From NCBI GenBank assembly GCA_018971065.1, contig JAGWVC010000033.1, positions 1 to 36,555 on the forward strand: DNA of 36,555 bases, read 5' to 3'. The stretch is from Sphingomonadales bacterium (lineage in GTDB: Bacteria; Pseudomonadota; Alphaproteobacteria; Sphingomonadales; Sphingomonadaceae). Positions 31,974 through 36,555 of this stretch are shown here, in pieces. The first letter of the stretch is position 1, and every line of letters starts with the position of its first letter. The notes under the pieces are model-generated. The model did not search any database. It was given only the letters and a program-made list of their open reading frames with translations, and had not been told where the DNA came from. The position numbers were made by a program, and so were the translations under genes.

Positions 31974-32711
31974 ATGACGATGCTTGATCTCACCGGCCCG
32001 CTCGATGCGGCCAGCCCGATGCCGCTCTACCGCCAGCTCGAACTCGCCCTGCGCCGCACGATCGAGGCGCGGCAGGTCCGTCCGGGCGACGCACTCCCGC
32101 CTGAGCGGGACATTGCCGTCCAACTCGGCGTCTCGCGGATCACCGTGCGCAAGGCGCTCGACGCGCTAGTCGCGGAAGGCTTCCTCACCCGTCGCCAGGG
32201 TGCCGGCACGTTCGTCACCCGCCGGGTCGAGAAGAACTTTTCCAAACTCACCTCGTTCACCGAGGATATGCTGGCGCGCGGGCTGAAGCCGCACAGCGTC
32301 TGGCTCAGCCGCACCGAGGCGGCGGTCAGCCCCGAGGAAGCGATCATGCTCGGCCTCAGCCCCGGCGCGCGCGTGTTCCGCCTCAACCGCGTCCGCTACG
32401 CCGATGATGTGCCGATGGCGCTCGAATACGCCACCGTGCCGTCGTCGTTCCTCGAATCGGCCGAGGCGGTCGATTCCTCGCTCTACGAAGCGCTTGCCCG
32501 CAATGGCAACCAGCCCACCCGCGTGCTGCAACGCCTGCGCGCCACGCTGTTCCAGGGCGATCAGGCCGAAATTCTGGGCGTGCAGCCGGGCGCCGCCGGC
32601 CTGCTGATCGAACGGCGCGGCTTCGGCAGTGGCGGCCAACTGGTGGAAAGCACCCGCTCCTATTATCGCGGCGATGCCTATGATTTCGTCGCCGAGCTGA
32701 AGGCCGAATGA
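31974..32711 (+). CDS. GntR/HutC-family regulator of GlcNAc use (NagQ-like)
   Basis: The 245-residue protein has an N-terminal winged helix-turn-helix (LPPERDIAVQLGVSRITVRK, residues 42-61) and a UTRA ligand domain of the HutC subfamily, with FTEDMLARG and the late VESTRSYYRGDAYDFVAEL. NagQ/NagR proteins of this class bind GlcNAc-6-phosphate or GlcN-6-phosphate and release nag promoters. It sits first in an operon with nagB-II and nagA, opposite the PTS genes, and overlaps the next gene as ATGA. The ligand is inferred from context. Confidence 0.9.
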   Translation: MTMLDLTGPLDAASPMPLYRQLELALRRTIEARQVRPGDALPPERDIAVQLGVSRITVRKALDALVAEGFLTRRQGAGTFVTRRVEKNFSKLTSFTEDMLARGLKPHSVWLSRTEAAVSPEEAIMLGLSPGARVFRLNRVRYADDVPMALEYATVPSSFLESAEAVDSSLYEALARNGNQPTRVLQRLRATLFQGDQAEILGVQPGAAGLLIERRGFGSGGQLVESTRSYYRGDAYDFVAELKAE

Positions 32712-33745
32712 TGGGTGCGGCCTCCGGCCACACGCTGATGTTCGCCGAGGCGGCGGCGGCGGCCGATGTCGTCGCGCGGCAGCTTGCCGCCAACCAGTCG
32801 CTTGCCGCCGCGCTGGCCCGGCACATCCGCAATTGTCGCCCGCGTCTGGTCGTCACCTGCGCGCGCGGCAGTTCCGACCATGCCGCCACGTTCGCCAAGT
32901 ACCTGATCGAACGCCGCTTCGGCATTCCGGTGCTGTCGTTCACGCCGTCGCTGGCGTCGCTGCAGGGCAGGGGGCTGGGCGGCAGTGACGTGCTGTTCCT
33001 GGCCATCTCGCAATCGGGCGGCAGTCCCGACATCGTTACCGCCACCCGGCTGGCACGGGCCGAAGGGGCCTTCACCCTCGCGCTGGTGAACGTGCTCGAA
33101 TCGCCGCTCGCCGCCGCTGCCGAATGCGTGCTGCCGCTCCACGCCGGGCCGGAACGTAGCGTTGCCGCCACCAAGAGCTTCATCGCCGCGATCGCCGCGC
33201 TGCTGCACTTGTGCGCCGAATGGTCCGGCGACGAAGCCGACCGGGCGCGGCTCGATCAACTACCCGCCGCGCTGGCCAGTGCATGGGCCACGGACGTCGA
33301 AGCCTTCGCCGCGCCGCTTGCCGGATGCCGCAACCTGTTCGTCGTCGCGCGTGGCCTCGGCCTCGGCATCGCGCAGGAACTGGCGCTGAAGTTCAAGGAG
33401 ACCTGCCGCATTCATGCCGAGGCGTTCTCGGGCGCCGAAGTCCGCCACGGCCCGATGGCGCTGGTCGGCCCCGGCTTTCCGGTGATCATCATCGCCCAGC
33501 CCGACGAAACCCACGACGGGCTGGCCGAACTGGCGCGCGATTTCGCCGCGCGCGGCGCGCAGGTGCTCACCGTCGGTCTCGATGCCGTTGCCGGTGTTGC
33601 CCTGCCGCTCCCGCCCGCCGCGCCCGAACTGTTCCCGGCGCTGGCGATCCAGTCGCTTTATCGCCTGGTCAACGCCGTTGCGCTGGCGAAAGGGCTCGAT
33701 CCCGATCGCCCGCCCTACCTCGCCAAAGTCACCGAGACGCTATGA
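32708..33745 (+). CDS. nagB-II: SIS-domain glucosamine-6-phosphate deaminase (NagB-II type)
   Basis: The 345-residue protein has two sugar-isomerase (SIS) domains as in the isomerase half of GlmS. TCARGSSDHA (50-59) and SQSGGSPD (101-108) form the phosphosugar site, and ETCRIHAEAFSGAEVRHGP holds the catalytic glutamate and histidine. It would convert GlcN-6-phosphate to fructose-6-phosphate and ammonia, joining GlcNAc use to glycolysis. It lacks the GlmS amidotransferase domain, so it is not a synthase. The start overlaps the regulator stop as ATGA, and the stop overlaps the nagA start. AgaS-like activity on galactosamine phosphate is the main alternative. Confidence 0.9.
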   Translation: MMGAASGHTLMFAEAAAAADVVARQLAANQSLAAALARHIRNCRPRLVVTCARGSSDHAATFAKYLIERRFGIPVLSFTPSLASLQGRGLGGSDVLFLAISQSGGSPDIVTATRLARAEGAFTLALVNVLESPLAAAAECVLPLHAGPERSVAATKSFIAAIAALLHLCAEWSGDEADRARLDQLPAALASAWATDVEAFAAPLAGCRNLFVVARGLGLGIAQELALKFKETCRIHAEAFSGAEVRHGPMALVGPGFPVIIIAQPDETHDGLAELARDFAARGAQVLTVGLDAVAGVALPLPPAAPELFPALAIQSLYRLVNAVALAKGLDPDRPPYLAKVTETL

Positions 33746-34896
33746 TCGACACGCTGTTTCACGGCGGCCCGATGCCCACGCTGGCTGGGGTTGATCGCGG
33801 CGAAGGTCTGGCCCTTGCCGTCGATGGCGGCCGCATCGCGTGGATCGGCCCCGAACGCGACGCCCCCACGGGCCGCCGCCGCGTCGATCTTGGCGGCGCC
33901 ATGCTGCTGCCGGGCTTCATCGACGTGCAGGTCAACGGCGGCGGCGGCGTGCTGTTCAACGATACGCCCGATCCCGACGCCATCGCCGCCATTGCTCGCG
34001 CGCATTACCAATACGGCACCACCGGCCTGCTGCCCACGCTCATCAGCGACAGCCTCGATGTCGTCGATGCCGGTATCACGGCGGTGCGGGCCGCCATCGC
34101 CCGCAAGGTTCCCGGCGTGCTGGGCATCCACATCGAAGGCCCGTTCCTCAACCCCGCGCGCAAGGGCATTCACGATGCCGCGCTGCTGGCCCGCCCCACG
34201 CTGGACGTGATCCCGCGCCTCGCCGCGCTGCGGAACGGCCGGACGCTGGTCACGCTGGCGCCCGAAATGGTCCCGCCGGGCTTCGTTGCCGCGCTGGCCG
34301 CCGCCGGGGTGATCGTCAGCGCCGGGCACAGCCAGGCCAGCCTTGCCGAAACCCGCGCCGCGCTGGCCGACGGCATGACCGGGTTCACACACCTGTTCAA
34401 CGCCATGCCGCCGATGCTCAACCGCGATCCCGGCGTGGTGGGTGCCGCGCTGGACGACCAGTCCGCGTGGTGCGGGCTGATCGTCGATGGCATCCATGTC
34501 GATCCCGCCGTGCTGCGCATCGCGCTGCGCTGCCGCCCGCACGATCGCTTCCTGCTGGTTACCGACGCGATGCCCGTGGTCGGCTCGCCGCTCACCGAAT
34601 TCCGGCTCAACGGCATGGCCATCGATGCCCGTGACGGTCGCTGCATCGGCCCCGGCGGCACGCTGGCCGGGTCCGCGCTCGATATGGCCAGTGCCGTGCG
34701 CAACGCCGCCGCCTGGCTCGGCCTGTCGCTGCCGCAGGCTGTGGCGATGGCCAGCGCCAACCCGGCGGCGTTCCTGGGCCTGTCCGAAACCTGCGGAACG
34801 CTGGCCGTCGGCCGGCTGGCCGACCTCGTCATCGCCGACGAGGGCGTTTTGGTCCGCCAGACCTGGATCGCCGGAACCCCCGTATTCGTGGCCTGA
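33742..34896 (+). CDS. nagA: N-acetylglucosamine-6-phosphate deacetylase
   Basis: The 384-residue cytosolic amidohydrolase removes acetate from GlcNAc-6-phosphate, giving GlcN-6-phosphate for the SIS enzyme. The metal and catalytic residues are in place: Glu132 in IHIEGPFLNP, His196 in SAGHS, His217 in FTHLFNAMPP, His252 in DGIHVDP, and Asp275 in LLVTDAMP. The N-terminal DVQVNGGGG follows the NagA pattern with Gln in place of the amidohydrolase HxH. The ATG at 33742 overlaps the preceding stop as ATGA; longer open frames upstream are out of place. Length is normal. Confidence 0.96.
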   Translation: MIDTLFHGGPMPTLAGVDRGEGLALAVDGGRIAWIGPERDAPTGRRRVDLGGAMLLPGFIDVQVNGGGGVLFNDTPDPDAIAAIARAHYQYGTTGLLPTLISDSLDVVDAGITAVRAAIARKVPGVLGIHIEGPFLNPARKGIHDAALLARPTLDVIPRLAALRNGRTLVTLAPEMVPPGFVAALAAAGVIVSAGHSQASLAETRAALADGMTGFTHLFNAMPPMLNRDPGVVGAALDDQSAWCGLIVDGIHVDPAVLRIALRCRPHDRFLLVTDAMPVVGSPLTEFRLNGMAIDARDGRCIGPGGTLAGSALDMASAVRNAAAWLGLSLPQAVAMASANPAAFLGLSETCGTLAVGRLADLVIADEGVLVRQTWIAGTPVFVA

Positions 34897-34915
34897 AGCG
34901 GCCTCAATTCAGATT

Positions 34916-34944
34916 GGTACTACATAGGTTCCTTTTGATTGACA
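34916..34944 (+). promoter_or_regulatory. Second candidate nag regulator site and promoter
   Basis: GGTACT (from 34916) and GGTTCC (from 34927) repeat GGT at 11-base spacing, as at the PTS/GntR spacer, with ten or more identical bases over the pair. A TTGACA at 34939-34944 may be the -35 of the receptor promoter, although the -10 is poor. It links the receptor to the nag regulator. Confidence 0.55.
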
Positions 34945-35036
34945 GCTTGTGCGGCCCATGTCAGCACCGTGACAGACCAGTAATCGATTTCCTGCCCGGG
35001 CAATTCCGGCGGAAACGCAACCTTGAGGGGGGTTGG

Positions 35037-36555
35037 ATGAACGCGCAGAATTCACGCCGCATGGGCGGCCTCCGGTGCAGTCTCCTGGCGGGCGCGGCGG
35101 TGCTGTTCGCCATGCCCGCACACGCGCAGCAGGCCGCTGTCGCCGGTGCTGCCGATAACGAGATCATCGTCACCGGCCTGCGCTTCAGCATGAGCAGCTC
35201 GGCCGACATCAAGCGCACCAACGAAGGCATCGTCGAGGCCGTGGTCGCTGAGGACATCGGCAAGCTGCCCGACATTTCCGTGGCCGAAACGCTGGCCCGC
35301 CTGCCCGGCGTCGCCGCCCAGCGCGTCGATGGCCGCGCGCAGGACCTGTCGATTCGCGGCATGGGGCCGAAGTTCGGCGTCACCCTGCTCAACGGCAACG
35401 AGATGGTCTCCACCGGTGACGACCGCTCGTTCGAATACGACCAGCTCCCCGGCGAACTGGTCAATTCGATGGTCGTCTACAAGACCAGCGATGTCGCGCT
35501 GTCCAGCCAGGGCCTTGCCGGCACCATCGACATCCGCACCGTCCAGCCGCTCTCGGTCAAGAAGCGCCAGATCGCGCTGAACGCCCGGTTCGAGGTCAAT
35601 TCCTACGGCAAGCTCGTCCCCGGCATCAGTAACAAGGGCGAACGCCTCAGCGCGTCCTATGTCGATCAGTTCATGGACGGCCACCTCGGCATCGCGCTCG
35701 GCTACACCCACCTCGGCAGCCCGGTCGAAAAGAAGTACTTCAACCCTTGGGATTTCGACACCGCCGACAATCTCTGGGTGATCGACCCCGCGCAGAACTC
35801 GCTGGGCAGCAAGATGACCTTCGACGGGTTCGAAACCGGCACCCAGTCGATCAAGACCGCGCGCGACAGCTTCCTCGGCGTCCTCGAATACAAGTCGGAC
35901 AGCGGCTTCCACAGCACGCTCAACGTGTTCCACTCCGAATTCACCCAGCACATGCGCGGCGATGAAGTCGTCGGCGTCACCGCCGGCTGGGCGCCCGGCA
36001 CCGAAGCGCACGTCGCGTTCGGCGCCGATCCGTTCACCCAGAAGGTCACCAACGCCACCTGGGGCCTCGTGTTCCGTGGCAACGATCGCAAGGACAGGAT
36101 CACCGCGATCGACTGGAACAACGAATTCGCGCTGGGCGAATGGAAGGTCCGCGCTGACGGTTCGTGGTCGCGCGCGCACCGCCGCGAAACCATCGCGGAA
36201 ATGTACGCCACCAATCCCACGGCAACCAATTACACGATCGCGTTCCCGGCGGGCTTCCGCTCGTTCGGGCAGGTGTCCAGCTCGCCGCTGAACTTCGCCA
36301 GCACCTCGGCATTCCAGCTCGCCACCTACTTCTGGGGTCCGCCGGCGGGCTATCTGACCCAGGTCGATCTCAAGGACGAGACCAAGTCGGGCAAGCTTTC
36401 CATCCGGCGTGACTGGTCGGCGGGCGTGCTTAGCTTCGTCGATGTCGGCGCCACTTATGCCCAGCGCACCAAGGCGCTGAACAACGTCGGCACCGCGTAT
36501 GACTACACCGGCGGCGGCACCGCCTGCTTCATCGGCGCCTGCGCGGCCATTCCGG
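35037..36555 (+). CDS. TonB-dependent receptor of the GlcNAc locus (3' truncated)
   Basis: At least 506 residues are seen before the window ends. A signal peptide (LLAGAAVLFAMPAHA, cut near residue 30), a TonB box-like NEIIVTG (41-47), a plug domain (DIGKLPDISVAETLARLPG) and the first half of the beta-barrel are present. Its plug resembles that of the receptor at 18602, so they are paralogues. The position behind nagA and the shared operator repeat suggest import of chito-oligosaccharides or GlcNAc across the outer membrane. GAGG lies before the ATG at 35037. Confidence 0.92.
   Translation, partial: MNAQNSRRMGGLRCSLLAGAAVLFAMPAHAQQAAVAGAADNEIIVTGLRFSMSSSADIKRTNEGIVEAVVAEDIGKLPDISVAETLARLPGVAAQRVDGRAQDLSIRGMGPKFGVTLLNGNEMVSTGDDRSFEYDQLPGELVNSMVVYKTSDVALSSQGLAGTIDIRTVQPLSVKKRQIALNARFEVNSYGKLVPGISNKGERLSASYVDQFMDGHLGIALGYTHLGSPVEKKYFNPWDFDTADNLWVIDPAQNSLGSKMTFDGFETGTQSIKTARDSFLGVLEYKSDSGFHSTLNVFHSEFTQHMRGDEVVGVTAGWAPGTEAHVAFGADPFTQKVTNATWGLVFRGNDRKDRITAIDWNNEFALGEWKVRADGSWSRAHRRETIAEMYATNPTATNYTIAFPAGFRSFGQVSSSPLNFASTSAFQLATYFWGPPAGYLTQVDLKDETKSGKLSIRRDWSAGVLSFVDVGATYAQRTKALNNVGTAYDYTGGGTACFIGACAAIP

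Noticed and set aside
1..36555. CRISPR arrays, tRNA and rRNA genes, IS transposases, phage or integrase genes
   Set aside because: I looked on both strands and found no direct-repeat array with spacers, no tRNA arms, and no such protein motifs.

Overview
The window is GC-rich DNA from an alphaproteobacterium, most likely a member of the Sphingomonadales (Novosphingobium/Sphingomonas-like). The grounds are the GC-rich codon use with long stop-free antisense frames, Caulobacter/Xanthomonas-type TonB-dependent receptors paired with a tryptophan-halogenase-family gene, an alphaproteobacterial S1 protein, and several intergenic palindromes of the kind that recur in sphingomonad genomes. The assignment is inference; no rRNA, tRNA, phage, IS transposase or CRISPR array was found.

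Left part (1-9.9 kb), small-molecule metabolism. It opens with the 3' end of a lytic transglycosylase. A MmgE/PrpD dehydratase then diverges from an aldehyde dehydrogenase and a PrpB-type methylisocitrate lyase, which looks like a fragment of a methylcitrate-like pathway with no PrpC in view. A MerR-type metal sensor diverges from an 83-residue two-helix, cysteine-rich membrane protein resembling MerF. About 720 bases without a recognisable gene follow, holding a consensus promoter and a long hairpin, and then an acyl-CoA ligase. A GST-glyoxalase II pair reads leftward.

Middle part (10-18.5 kb). rpsA (ribosomal protein S1) has a clear terminator. It is followed by a GT-C type membrane glycosyltransferase, a nitroreductase, an exported formylglycine sulfatase, a cysteine synthase, and a LacI-family regulator.

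Right part (18.5-36.6 kb), two glycan-use loci that meet tail to tail. Locus 1, on the + strand behind a perfect 16-base LacI-type operator, holds a TonB-dependent receptor, a GH3 glucosidase, a flavin-dependent halogenase, a GH30 glucanase and a FucP-type sugar transporter. This suits import and breakdown of a beta-glucan, perhaps beta-1,6-linked. Locus 2 is an N-acetylglucosamine system: a self-contained PTS (EIIA-HPr-EI fusion plus EIICB) on the minus strand, and nagQ-type GntR regulator, nagB-II and nagA on the plus strand, followed by a second TonB-dependent receptor that runs off the window. Direct repeats of GGT spaced 11 bases apart occur at both nag promoters and are the likely regulator site. 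Together the two loci would handle glucan plus GlcNAc, the main sugars of fungal cell walls.

The points most worth a second look are the halogenase inside the glucan locus with its altered halide-binding motif, the MerR/MerF-like pair, the orphan promoter at 5740-5768, the degenerate second EIIB domain of NagE, the shared nag operator, and the inverted-repeat elements with an 8-base rhythm.
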